Of a stretch of DNA of 64,000 nucleotides, positions 53,071-63,720 are shown piece by piece (within the stretch, counting starts at the first letter, position 1; the number at the start of each line of letters is the position of its first letter). The position numbers and the translations under genes are program-made. The notes beneath the pieces were generated by a model. It was not told where the DNA came from and made no database searches. It worked only from the letters and a program-made list of their open reading frames with translations. This DNA is from Aporrectodea caliginosa (Eukaryota; Annelida; Clitellata; Crassiclitellata; Lumbricidae), in the NCBI GenBank assembly GCA_020284085.1, contig JACEVL010000110.1, positions 772,501-836,500 of the forward strand. Direction: 5' to 3'.

Positions 53071-53125
53071 ATGGATGGACGGTCGGATGGATGGACGGAC
53101 GGACGGACGGACAGGCAGGCACGCA
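52790..53125. repeat. Compound ATAC / GACA / GATG tetranucleotide tract
   Basis: (ATAC)n at 52790-52815, (GACA)n and (GATA)n at 52850-53035, (GATG)n and (GACG)n at 53036-53112. Open frames through it are Cys/Leu/Ser or Asp/Gly/Trp repeats. Confidence 0.95.
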
Positions 53126-53199
53126 GTTCTGTCATACATAAAGACAGTTATGCAGCAATACAGGCATGCCTCAATGCATGCATGTTCTTTCAATCCTGC

Positions 53200-53680
53200 A
53201 ATCAACACAAAAGAAGTCCGCTGCATTGTACTCAACGGTTGACCAGCCATCGAGGTATCTGTTTTCATGAGTCAGTCGCCTAAACGAGCCTAAACTTAGG
53301 CCTACAGCTCTAGACCTCAACGTGGACATCAGCGACCGCAAGTGGACAAAACAGCGAATGATGTAGGCTACTCCCATTATTACGACCATAGACGCCCATT
53401 CTTTACTCTCTCGGGGAGTTGAAGCCAATTGCGCCGCCACTGTGTATAGGGTGGTTGCATTAGGTCCATGTTTTACAGGGTGTAGCCCCTTTCAGCCCTC
53501 CCTCCCTTCCCTCCCTCGGACGTAGAAACTTCAGATTCAAAGTGGACTAATGTGGCTGGCCCTTGTTGCCAAGCAATAAATCATTCGGAAGCCCTCTCTC
53601 CCATTTGATAGAGATCTATACAGGCCACACTAAAGAAGTGCCCTGTCCTGTACTCAACGGTTGACCAGCCATGAAGGTGT
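53200..53680. repeat. Duplicated TACTCAACGGTTGACCAGCC piece
   Basis: GTACTCAACGGTTGACCAGC plus flanking AAGAAGT and GAAGGT/GAGGT words occur at about 53207-53260 and 53630-53680, about 420 bases apart. No gene seen here. Confidence 0.6.
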
Positions 53681-53778
53681 ATTATCTACCTACAGTATAC
53701 GCCGACCAACTGCTGTTCACGAAGCAACGTGTGTGGCTATTGCAGTCGTGACGGTCTGTGCACAGCAACATGGATCGG

Positions 53779-55215
53779 CAGAGCCGTTTTAAGGAGTTTG
53801 GGGGCCCTAGGCAGTGTGCACAGTGCACAACACCTAACCTTAAACGTAATCTGATTTCCGCCTCAATCTCTCAGTCGCAGATATATTGCATTAATGCATT
53901 ACATTCGCATATGTGGCATTTTTTTAAATTTATTGATATAACGCTGCTAACACCATGGGCGTCCGCAGGAATTTTTTAGGGGGAAACAATGTTAAAGGGG
54001 ACAAAGTTTTGAATTGTTGGCACGCAGGACTAATAAGGGTGCCGAAAGCAACCTATTACGTCACCCTCGATCAGTGCTTCCGCGATTAAGGGTCTGGCGC
54101 GGATCCCAACAGCTGCCAGCACTTTTGGAAGCATTTGACATGACATGGAACCTGGTTTTTTTTGCGTTTCTCATCGGTTTTCAGCTATATACCTGAACGT
54201 TTATTTCAAACACAAAACTGTTGAAAGTTTCAATGTTTTTATAAATTTTAATTTTTTAGGTTTATCTTGACAATTTGGATAAAACCTAAACTGTCGAAAA
54301 ATCATAGCCATTCATTGTTGAAAACTAAGATCATAATTAATTTTGTTTTAATAGGTCTATTTGCAAAATCCGGGTGGCAAATACCCCCTTGCCCCTCCGG
54401 ACGCCCAACTAACCACAAAATTATCTATTCTGTGTGGCTAACACAGCAATCTGTGTACTACAAGTGTAAAATAAAAATTTAGTTTAACATACGTTAAAGT
54501 TGTTATTGTTAAAACTGGCAAATCGGTGATAACAAACAATCACAATCTGCATAATAGAAAGGTTAGAAACTATCAAAATAACTTAACGTTAATATATTGG
54601 ATGTGGAAATGAAGTGACAGCAACAGCAGTTTAAATTTTGTTAACTTAAATAAGTTTGCCAAAGTTCACTACCGAGTACCGACAGGACAACATCTAGCCT
54701 AGGCTACTATCTGTGAGAAATTTGATTACGTTTTGTCATAATTTAACATTTTAAACAATTTAGAAAATGACTAGATTATAGGACTGAGAGAGAATTTCAT
54801 ATTAAAAATTCATATTAACTTACCAAGACATATAAAAATTAATTCTTTGATAGCGTAAATAGCGTTGTCGAAAGCAGACGAATGACAGCACAAAATATAG
54901 TCTATAAATAATATTATTGATTTATTTTAGTTTGACTTCTCTAGCGTTCTGCGCAGATTGCGCTTATTACCAATAATTTTTATTATAGGCCTATAATAGG
55001 CTATAGGCATATTTTACTAAAAAAAACGTATGTTTAAAGATATGTTATTGATCTAACTTTGCAGAATTGTTGGAACTTATAATATTGTTGAGTAATATTT
55101 TCGTATTGTTATTACATGGTCACGATGTAGTTTTGTTTTTTGGTCGCCGCGGGGCCCCCTGTTGCGCGGGGCCCTAGGCACGTGCCTCGCGTGCCTAGGC
55201 CTTAAAACGGCACTG
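53779..55215. mobile_element. hAT-type non-autonomous element (1437 bp)
   Basis: Ends CAGAGCCGTTTTAAGG and CCTTAAAACGGCACTG are inverted with one mismatch, flanked by a perfect 8-bp duplication TGGATCGG (53771-53778 and 55216-55223). Subterminal GGGGCCCTAGGCA occurs at both ends, on the same strand rather than inverted. AT-rich interior without a transposase frame. A second, inner inverted repeat lies at 53955-54410. Confidence 0.85.
53955..54410. mobile_element. Possible nested inverted-repeat element inside the hAT element
   Basis: ATGGGCGTCCGCAG on the left and CTCCGGACGCCCA on the right are imperfect inverted repeats. Flanks CTAACACC and CTAACCAC are similar, as in a decayed 8-bp duplication. 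Confidence 0.45.
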
Positions 55216-55504
55216 TGGATCGGTGGTCACTTCAGCCCAGTTCCACAGCGCTCGTGAATAAGCTGTTGCCCTACGCTTAACTTACAAGTGGCGCTTTAGA
55301 AATCTGGAGCGCTTAAGATTACAATTACTATAACCTACCATTGAATATACGAACTACTTCGTTACAGACAGCTCACGAAACGTTTCCAAGCCATCTTTAG
55401 ACCCACCTCTTTAGATCTGTTACTGATTGCTAAGTTAAGCGCCATCGTGAGAGTCTTATAAGGCGCTTAACAGCTAACCACGATACATAACACACATATT
55501 TGGG

Positions 55505-55715
55505 GGCCCGATAGCGCATTGGATAACAACTGGCGTAGAGAGCGAGAGGTAACGGAGTTCGAGCCCGTAGGGCGGATATGCAGAAGGCTGCTATTAGCGC
55601 CGTTGTATTGCAGACTGTCTGTTCTGTAAGTAGTTAACTAGTTAAGATTGTTTCAATTGCATAACATGTAAATGTACAGCGCAGTGCGTTTGTCAGGCCT
55701 TCAATAAAGAAAGAT
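55505..55715 (+). mobile_element. tRNA-derived SINE, family 3
   Basis: A-box-like GATAGCGCATTGGATAAC and B-box-like GGAGTTCGAGCCCG. The body ends TGTACAGCGCAGTGCGTTTG then TCAATAAAGAA and an AT-rich tail. The same tail is in the interrupted insertion at 17218-17984. Confidence 0.7.
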
Positions 55716-56204
55716 ATTATTTTATTTATTATTTATTTTATATATTCATGCATGCATACATAATTAATTAGATACATCTGTACACACATATATACATACA
55801 TACATGCATGCTTATGTACGTACATGAATACATACACACATACACACACAGACACATAAATACATTCATTTTATTATATACATATAATCGCCGCAAGGTA
55901 GACCATCTGTTATCTATGCGTGGAATTCAAAGAGGTTTTCTTTCCTTATTCAGCTTTTCCACAATGCATCGTGCGGTGTTTTTTTACTTCAAACGAGTCA
56001 GCCACTCATCCCTCCATCCCTCTCTCCCTCCCTCCATCCATCCATGCGTCAACCACTTGTTAGCTGACTCATCGCACCCGAAGAAGCATTCCTAAGACTC
56101 CACGAAATCTCTCTGTTCTCCTACACACGCGACATTCATAACCATCGATGATGATTATAGTAATAATGATAATAAGCTTAGAGGTATGACGTACGAGTAA
56201 CTCC

Positions 56205-56262
56205 ATCCACCCATCCATCCATCCATCCATCCATCCATCCATCCATCCATCCATCCATCCAA
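56205..56262. repeat. (CATC)n microsatellite
   Basis: About 14 CATC units. Flanking 55720-56700 shows no exon; frames there on the - strand are Pro/Ser-rich and unsupported. Confidence 0.95.
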
Positions 56263-56697
56263 TAGGTGGCGTGCTGAGCCGGGTGCAGTGAGCCGTGACA
56301 GTCGCAGACAATGGGTCGGGAAGGTACGGTCTGTTGGATACACCTGTGGTTTGGGCGCCAGCCGCAGGTAGGGGAAGACACAATGGGGTGATGGGAGGGT
56401 AGAAATGGGGAATGGGTGTGGCGAGACATTCCCCGCCTGTGGGACTTATGCGTCGAGGGTGTAATTAAGGTGGGCGAGGCGGGTGGTGGTTTGTTTTCGG
56501 GAGGGGAGATTTGGAAGGGGGTTGGATGTGGGATGTAGTGGAGAAAGGCTGGAAAGAATTGGGGAGCGTCCAGGTATGCATCTGCTGGAGGGGAGCAGGG
56601 AGAGGAGCCTGGGTGCGTGGAGGGTGGGTGGGAGGAAAGGGAAAGGAGGGAGAAATTGGAAGAGAGCGGTGGGCACAAAGAAACCAACACTCGCAAG

Positions 56698-56698
56698 C

Positions 56699-56743
<45 letters not shown>

Positions 56744-56752
56744 TACAGGCAG
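56698..56752. repeat. (AGAC)n microsatellite
   Basis: About 13 units of CAGA. Confidence 0.95.
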
Positions 56753-56879
56753 GCAGACTAGTTGAATGATCCCGAATTCGTTTACACAAATCCTTCAACA
56801 AAATTCGTCGCATAAGTTGAAACTTATGTTATCAACTGAAGCCTCACACAGTATACACACGCACAGTCATACATACATG

Positions 56880-57200
56880 TATTTATATGTATGTATTGAT
56901 GTATGTATGCATATATGTTGTGTATGTATGTATGTATGTATGTATGTATGTATGTATGTATGTATGTATGTATGTATGTATGTATGTGTATGTATGTATG
57001 TATGTATGTATGTATGTATGTGTGCATGTATTTATGTATATTATGTATGTATGTGTGCATGTATGTAAGTATGTATGTATGTATGTATGTGTGCATGTGT
57101 GTATGTGTGTGTATGTATGTATGTATGTATGTATGTATGTATGTATGTATGTACGTATGTATGTATGTATGTATGTATGTATGTATGTATGTATGTAGTG
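56880..57200. repeat. (TATG)n microsatellite
   Basis: Over 300 bp of TATG/TGTA with occasional TGTG and CATG; all three + frames are open as Met-Tyr-Val-Cys. Confidence 0.95.
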
Positions 57201-57554
57201 TGTACGTGTGTCAATTCCTAGGCCATCAATCTATTTGTGAAGTCGTCGGACATCCTGCACTGATGTCCGCATTGATTGATTGATGGATGGATTGCTTGAA
57301 TTTCTGATTGACTCCGTGGTTGACTAAAACGATAACGCGGAACTCGTCTACTGATTAGACACTACACATCGATCCGCATCGACTAAATTATTGATCGATT
57401 TCCTGACTGTTTGATCGATTGCGGGATTGGTTGCGAATACCGTTTCAATTACCTATAAATAATCGTTTTACGTTTACAGGAATCTAATGTTTGTAATAAT
57501 AATTATAATATAATAATAATATCAAAGTGTGGTTGTAGTCAGGGAAGTAAAAAA

Positions 57555-57625
57555 GCGTGCTGAACTGTGAGTAGAGTTCTTGAAGAGGCGCTATATGAAT
57601 TCCGATTGACTGATTGATTGGACTG
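57555..57625 (+). mobile_element. L2-like LINE extreme 3' end
   Basis: GAGTAGAGTTCTTGAAGAGG then CGCTATATGAATTCCGATTG and (ATTG)n. Confidence 0.6.
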
Positions 57626-57819
57626 ATTGTCAATTCCAAGGTATAGGGTTCAAATCTCTACCAGAAGAAATTGCCGACACACTCGATGTTAAAAAGAACC
57701 GGCAGATTTAGTTGAATATCCTGCTCTTTTTTGAAGCGATATTTTTGTACTATTTTCTGCTATTCTTTTTTCTATTCTATGCATTGCTTGAATTTCAAGT
57801 GTCTCTGTCGTCTAACTCT

Positions 57820-57970
57820 TCGTCTGTCTGCCTGTCTAGCTAGCTGTCTGTCTTTATCTCTGTCTGTCTGTCTACCTGTCTGTCTGTCTATCTATCTGTC
57901 TGTCTGTCTATATTTCTGTCTGCCTATCTGTCTGCATGTCTGTCTGTCTGCCTGTATTTCTGTCTGTGTT
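57820..57970. repeat. TGTC-rich repeat
   Basis: Degenerate TGTC/TATC tetranucleotides ending about 15 bases before the fold-back element's target duplication. Confidence 0.9.
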
Positions 57971-58190
57971 GATTTCCTTGTGTCCACTGTCCACTAGGCT
58001 GGAGTGAAAAAAATATTTTTTGAGCAAACGTTTTCCAATAGTGATCAAAAGTTGCCATCATGTTAGTGTAAACAGAGTGCAAAATATTTTTGATTTTGTT
58101 CGGTGTCTTCTACCCTCTACCGGCCGTAATATTTTACTATGTAAAATTCTTTGGAAACACGTAGTCCATGTAATGCATTTTTCTTGAACT

Positions 58191-58484
58191 GTGGCCGAAG
58201 CTTCAGATCGATTCACCATATCGGATCAGGCAGTTGCAGAAATCGCACCTGGTGTGATACAGGATTGTGGAACAGTAGCGCCTAATGAGTGCAGTGACGT
58301 CATTGACAGGAACAAAATTAGGAGAGAACGAAAGAAGTGCCAAAGATCTGCTAAAGCGGGATTTGTCAGTATGACTGTGAGGGTTTGCATTTCTTTTAAC
58401 GGTCGAGAGGACAGAACCTTAGTTCATGAGAATGTGAACAGAAAATTGCATCGTAGAGTTAATTCATTTGTTCATTTAGGAAAT
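58191..58484 (+). CDS. ORF in left arm of the fold-back element
   Basis: About 97 residues before the frame enters LINE sequence (the open frame continues to 58565). It is Lys/Arg-rich in the middle: VIDRNKIRRERKKCQRSA. SDQAVAEIAPGVIQDCGTV before it recalls a motif (SDR.AA.I...VLQD.G......VIDR.K.RR.R) that I remember, unverified, from uncharacterised invertebrate proteins. It begins GTGGCCGAAGC without an ATG, so it is probably a captured or residual exon fragment rather than a complete gene. Confidence 0.35.
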
Positions 58485-59344
58485 TTATATAGCGCCTCTT
58501 CAAGATGCCTATTCAGACTTCCAGCCCAGACAAGGCTAAAGATAAAGGACTTAAGCAGTTTGTAGAAAGCAAGCAGATTATTCAGAGGTATACAGCGGAG
58601 AGGCCAACAACCGAGAGGGCTCGACGTTGTCTGACCGAAGAGTGAGCCCGAATGACCAGGAGCTCCCCCTTAGCCGAAGAGCGCAGAGCTTGACGGGGAG
58701 GCTATGTCGACAGATACCGAGCGACAGAGGTCGGACAGGTAGGACGGAGCACTACCTCTGAGGAAACTACCAGACAAGCGCTGCTATCCTATAGGAAATG
58801 CGTTTCAAGGCAGGAAGTCAGTGCAATTATACATCTCGCATGTAGGTAGAGACTGGGGCATATTTTGGAATATAATCAACAAGCTGAGCAGCAGAACGAA
58901 GGACCCGGCCAAGGCGCCCGTTTAAACCCGAAGGGTGACCAGCATGAACCGAGCAACAATGATCAACTCTACAGGTGACAAAGGCGTGGCCACCGGACAA
59001 TTAAGGACCACAGTATCATAATGGGAAAAGGACAGTAGGAAAACACGCTAGTGACGGAGCTGGTACGGCAGTGACGAAGATTTAAAATAGAAGAACACAT
59101 CTCGTTGGTTGTAAGGCTAAGGGGGAGCTCCTGGTCACTCGGGTCCACTCTTTGGTCAGATAGCTTCGAGCCTTCTCGGTCGTTGGCCCCTCCACTTGGA
59201 ATGGGTTCCCGCTTGTGCTAAGGTTACTGCCCCTCAATTTTCTGCTTGCTTTCTACAAACTGCTTAAGTCCTTTATCTTTAGTCGTGACTGGGCTGGGAG
59301 TGCCTCTGAGTAGGCATCTTGAAGAGGCGCTATATAAATTTCTT

Positions 59345-59627
59345 AAATGAATGAATGAACTCTGCGATGCAATTTTCTGTTCACATTCTCATGAACTAAG
59401 GTTCTGTCCTCTCGACCGTTAAAAGAAATGCAAACCCTCACAGTCATACTGACAAATCCCGCTTTAGCAGATCTTTGGCACTTCTTCCGTTCTCTCCTAA
59501 TTTTGTTCCTGTCAATGACGTCACTGCACTCATTAGGCGCTACTGTTCCACAATCCTGTATCACACCAGGTGCGATTTCTGCAACTGCCTGATCCGATAT
59601 GGTGAATCGATCTGAAGCTTCGGCCAC
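59345..59627 (-). CDS. Same ORF in right arm of the fold-back element
   Basis: Encodes the same residues as the left-arm copy for about 91 positions (differing only near HRRV-N/H-SF). Identity of the two arms can come from recent duplication or gene conversion, so it does not by itself show selection on the protein. Confidence 0.35.
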
Positions 59628-59836
59628 AGTTCAAGAAAAATGCATTACATGGACTACGTGTTTCCAAAGAATTTTACATAGTAAAATATTACGGCCGGTA
59701 GAGGGTAGAAGACACCGAACAAAATCAAAAATATTTTGCACTCTGTTTACACTAACATGATGGCAACTTTTGATCACTATTGGAAAACGTTTGCTCAAAA
59801 AATAAATATTTTTTTCACTCCAGCCTACTGTCCACT

Positions 59837-60403
59837 GATCTCTTCCAATTTCTAGGCCGTATACCTCTTTTCAATTTCTTCCCATCCCGTTACGCATTAA
59901 ATATTTATTGATTTAAATATGTAGACTAACTGTTATTTGAATTTTGTCATTTTTTATGAATTCTTATCTACAATTATTTATTGTAATGAATATTATTTTC
60001 CGTTGCTTATTTGTGTAGTTTTTGTGACATATTGTACTTGAATTTTGTTGTCTATTGATTCAGTATTTACTATATTTATTTAATATTCGTTTTTAATTTG
60101 TATTTTCTGTTTAATATTTTGTTAGTATTTCGATGATAAATTTCATATGTGCTTTCTTTTACTTAGAATTCGTAAAATGTTTTACATCAATGTTTTTAGT
60201 CTGAGCTTGCGATTTATTTCAGTTAAATGTTATCCATATTTACATTGATCTAGTGATTTATTTTTACCTAAAACTTTGGTCTAAATTTAATTTACTTGTA
60301 ATACATATTACTTCACTTTTTATTTACTTCTTTGGTGATAGATTTTAACTTCATTTTTCTAAATTTAATTTATTTGTTATATATTAAATAATAGTATTTT
60401 TAC
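59837..60403. other. AT-rich spacer, nothing identified
   Basis: T-rich sequence with no exon or repeat I can name. Confidence 0.5.
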
Positions 60404-60742
60404 CTTTTGAGCGACTGTGTTGCTTCCTTTGTTTCTTTTCTCCGCTCCACCTGAGTCCGACTGAGTCCTTGCGACAGGAACGTTGGTGTTCCTAGTCCAT
60501 CGAGCTCCACCGAGGGGTAGAGTCAGTGGGAGGGACGTGAGGGCAGTTGGAATTGCCCCAGCAGAAGGGAGAGGAGAGGGACGGGACTCTGTAGGCAAGG
60601 GGTTCGAATCGTAGCAGCCGTAGACGAACGGGGAGGTTTTGAGCTGGTATGATCCCGGGCGACAGGGTCCCACTAGATCGAGTTGGTGCAGAAGGGGTCT
60701 TGGAGAGAGGAGGGTCTGGTCCAGGGAGGCAATGTCGCCCAT
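60404..60742 (-). CDS. Candidate exon, possibly 5' exon of the 49168-51723 gene
   Basis: ATG at 60742 opens 113 codons (MGDIASLDQTLLSP...NKGSNTVAQK) ending exactly at CAAAAG|GTAAAA, phase 0. The acceptor at 51723 also starts at phase 0, so a direct join reads VAQK-RKGVNKR, a continuous basic patch. Ser/Pro/Leu-rich, no domain recognised. The frame is open upstream to about 60820. Base composition is clearly more GC-rich than its surroundings. Confidence 0.35.
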
Positions 60743-60934
60743 TGCCCTTGACGAAGATGGGGAAGAGGTCGAACGTCCGCCTGGTCGTTCATAGAATCGA
60801 ACGGTTACAAGTCGAACCAAACATAGAGCGAGTGTATCTCAGTGTTCCAGCATCGATTCCTCGCGTAATCGCTAACTCCTTTTCCTTTGATCCTCTATTC
60901 TATTTACTGCGGTTCCAGAACATTAATTCAATAC

Positions 60935-61085
60935 TTTATTTATATTCGGTACTGTTTACCAACTCCTATTCCTCTCTTCCTGTTCCTGTATTCTTATTTA
61001 CTGGGTTCCCCGACAATTCATTCACTCGATACGTATATTCGTTACTGTTTCCCAACTCCTGTTCGCTTGTTCCTTTATTCTTAAT
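60935..61085. repeat. Degenerate duplication of TGTTTCCCAACTCCTGTTC
   Basis: ATTCGGTACTGTTTACCAAC...TTCCTGT and ATTCGTTACTGTTTCCCAAC...TTCCTTT with flanking ATTCTTA words: two related units of about 105 bp. No gene. Confidence 0.5.
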
Positions 61086-61769
61086 TAGGCTACCGACATT
61101 TCCGATTGTTCCTAACAATTGCTTCGTTTTGTGCCTTTATTTAGATAGAATTCGTAACAGTTCCTTAGAATCATTCGTCGTCTTCTTCTTGTTAACTTCT
61201 CGTTTCTTAGTCTTTGTCAGATTCCCAGTTCTTCGCAAGTGCCTCGTTTCCATATTCCTACGTCAATAAATTCCCACGCCGTGTGGATTCGTCTGCATGT
61301 CACACCAGTCGAATGCGACCCGAGATGTCGCCTCTGCAGCCTCTACTTCCGGTCAGGGCATCCAAATAGGTAACTTCTATAGAGCCTGTCTAACAACGCA
61401 CGCTGTCAGCCACGAGTCTTCTTCAAAGTGAAAATTGAATTATATACCGCTCTACGGCACAACAGACGATTTTGCAGATTAGGTATTCCTAATCCTTCTA
61501 TAAGCTGATTAAATCTGATCTAATCATATAGCTTCTATAATGCAGTTATTATCGTAATTAACCAGGTAATTAACAAGGTATAAGGCATCAGCATAAATGG
61601 TCGAAAAACACCTACGATTAGTCGCTTTAGAAGTTCTTTACCCCATCAGCCGGGGGAGGGTATAATTCCAGTCTCACCACTCTTCTGGTTTTGCTATCCG
61701 ATGTGTTTTGTTTCCAAGAAGATCCTGAGATAAAGGACTGGTCAGCTGTTCAAGTGGTTTTTCACTCTA

Positions 61770-61856
61770 ACGAGATTTCCAGTTCACGAGTTTACTGCTT
61801 ACGGAGAGTATAACGAGATTTCCAGTTCACGAGTTTACTGCTTACGGAGAGTACCC
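61770..61856 (+). repeat. 43-bp direct duplication
   Basis: AACGAGATTTCCAGTTCACG then AGTTTACTGCTTACGGAGAG occurs twice head to tail without change; a very young duplication. Confidence 0.85.
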
Positions 61857-61964
61857 TGTTAATTAAGAAAGTCTGAGCTTGAAGGAAGGGGCAAAGTTAC
61901 GAGTCTTCTGTCTCACCAGTTCTCTTCACTTCAAGGACTCTGCTGCCCACATTCGGCCTCTCCT

Positions 61965-62245
61965 CTTCACAAAGTCTCCTGTTTAGAAAGTCTCCTGCTG
62001 TTGAATTCTCCTGTTTACAAAATCTCCTATTCGCGAAGTCTCCTGTTAAAAATCTCCTGTTCACAAAGTGTCATGTTTACGAAGTCTCGTGTTTAGAAAG
62101 TCTCGCGAATTCTCCTGCATACGAAGAAGTATACAGTTCACGAAATTTTCTGTTTACGATCTCTCCTGCTATAAAAATCTCCTGTTTACGAAGTCTCGTG
62201 TTTACGAAGTCTCCTATTTGCCACGTCTCGTGTTTACGATCGGTC
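61965..62245 (+). repeat. About 18-bp degenerate array (AAGTCTCCTGTTTACG)
   Basis: Around 14 variants of (A/T)(A/C)(G/A)TCTC(C/G)TGTTTACGA. Frames across it are incidental. Confidence 0.75.
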
Positions 62246-62469
62246 AGGCGACTCTGTTGCAAAGCGAATCGGTTTACTGTTTCGTTCGTTGGCAATGCAA
62301 CGGTGACGACGCTCAGTGGCGTTCTGCCAGAGCGACTCCAAGTGACCGCACGACACACGAAGGAACCAACAGACGGACTAACGGAAGGAAGGAAGGGAAG
62401 GCGTGTGTAGGGCGGCGGGCACAGAGCTATAGGGTGGCTGCAATCGGTGTTGTGTATGCGGGTGTGCGC

Positions 62470-62810
62470 GTGAGAGGGTGCGTGTGTGTTTTGTGTGTGT
62501 TTTGTGTGTGTGTGTGTGTGGATCTGTGTTTGTGCGTGTGGGTTTGAGTATGTTTGTGCGCGTTTGTTTATGTGCTTGTGTGTGGAGATTTGTGTATTTG
62601 TTTGTTTGTGAGGGTGTGTGTTTGTGCATGTATTTATGTGTGCGTCTGTGTATGTGTGTGTATTTCTTTGCGTGTGTGCGTTTGTGTATGTTTGTGAGTG
62701 TCTGGTTTGTGTATGCGTGTGTATGTATGCGTGAGCATGTTTGTGCGTGTGCGTGGGTGTGTTTGTGTGTATGTATGTGCTTGTGTTTGTGTGTGTGTGG
62801 TCGTGTAAAC
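62470..62810. repeat. TG-rich repeat
   Basis: TGTGTG mixed with TTTGTG and TATG; 62246-62470 before it shows no exon. Confidence 0.9.
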
Positions 62811-63004
62811 GCCGTAATCAGTTGAAAGTCCGGTCGAGCGCCCTCTGGGTGTGTGGGTGGTTGAGGCTGGGGAGGGGAAGGCATGGGCTGGGGTAGATGG
62901 GAGTGAGGGAGGGGTGGTCAGTTGGTGGACGAAGAAGAAGCAGTGCATGGGTGAGAATAGAAGACGCCCCCCGACTATTAGGATGCAAACAATCGACGAC
63001 GGAC

Positions 63005-63120
63005 GCATACAGACAGACGGACAAACAGACAGACAGACACACACAGACAGACAGACAGACAAACAGACAAACACACAGACATACAGACATACAGACATAC
63101 AGATAGACACACAGACATGC
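63005..63120. repeat. (CAGA)n microsatellite
   Basis: CAGA units with CACA and CATA variants, followed by a LINE-type end ATAGAAGTTACTAATTAAAC (63136-63155). Confidence 0.9.
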
Positions 63121-63205
63121 ATTGGTCACTGGCGCGATAGAAGTTACTAATTAAACTACAGACAGACGACTAAAACCCTAGAGAGACAGACAAATAGAAC
63201 GCCAG

Positions 63206-63417
<212 letters not shown>

Positions 63418-63604
63418 GGACGGACACAATGACAGGCACACGAACGGACAAAGACAGAGGCAGAGAGACAGTGGAACAGAAAGAAGGACACTCAGACGTA
63501 CAGAGACAGACCTCAAGATCGTCTGTGGAGGAGGTAATCATTGAGGCGAGACGAACACACGTAATGTAACAAACGAGTTAATCGATTCTACAATCACAAC
63601 TTCT

Positions 63605-63720
63605 GTAGCACAATTTTGCTACTGCCCTGAAAGGGAGTTGAACCCAGGTCGGTTATGCTGTATAAGAACAGTTACTGACAGTATTGTGAAGCCCACAATA
63701 TTAGGCCACGCTGGCTCAGA
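63605..63720 (-). mobile_element. tRNA-derived SINE head, - strand
   Basis: Reverse complement has A-box-like GCGTGGCCTAATATTGTGGG and B-box-like GGGTTCAACTCCC in the right spacing. The remaining 63721-64000 holds nothing I can name. Confidence 0.5.

Larger units (their letters stand above)
57996..59826. mobile_element. Fold-back (long-TIR) element, 1.83 kb, with LINE-derived inner arms
   Basis: Outer arms 57996-58484 and 59345-59826 are inverted and nearly identical, starting AGGCTGGAGTG and ending CACTCCAGCCT. Inverted pairing continues inward, with more divergence and indels, through 58485-58677 and about 59117-59344, which are L2-like LINE 3' ends facing outward. The loop (about 58678-59116) is further LINE-like sequence. 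A perfect 10-bp target duplication ACTGTCCACT flanks the whole (57986-57995 and 59827-59836). Long arms and a 9-10-bp duplication are features of Mutator-like and Foldback elements. No transposase core is seen, so mobility must have been supplied in trans. Confidence 0.85.
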
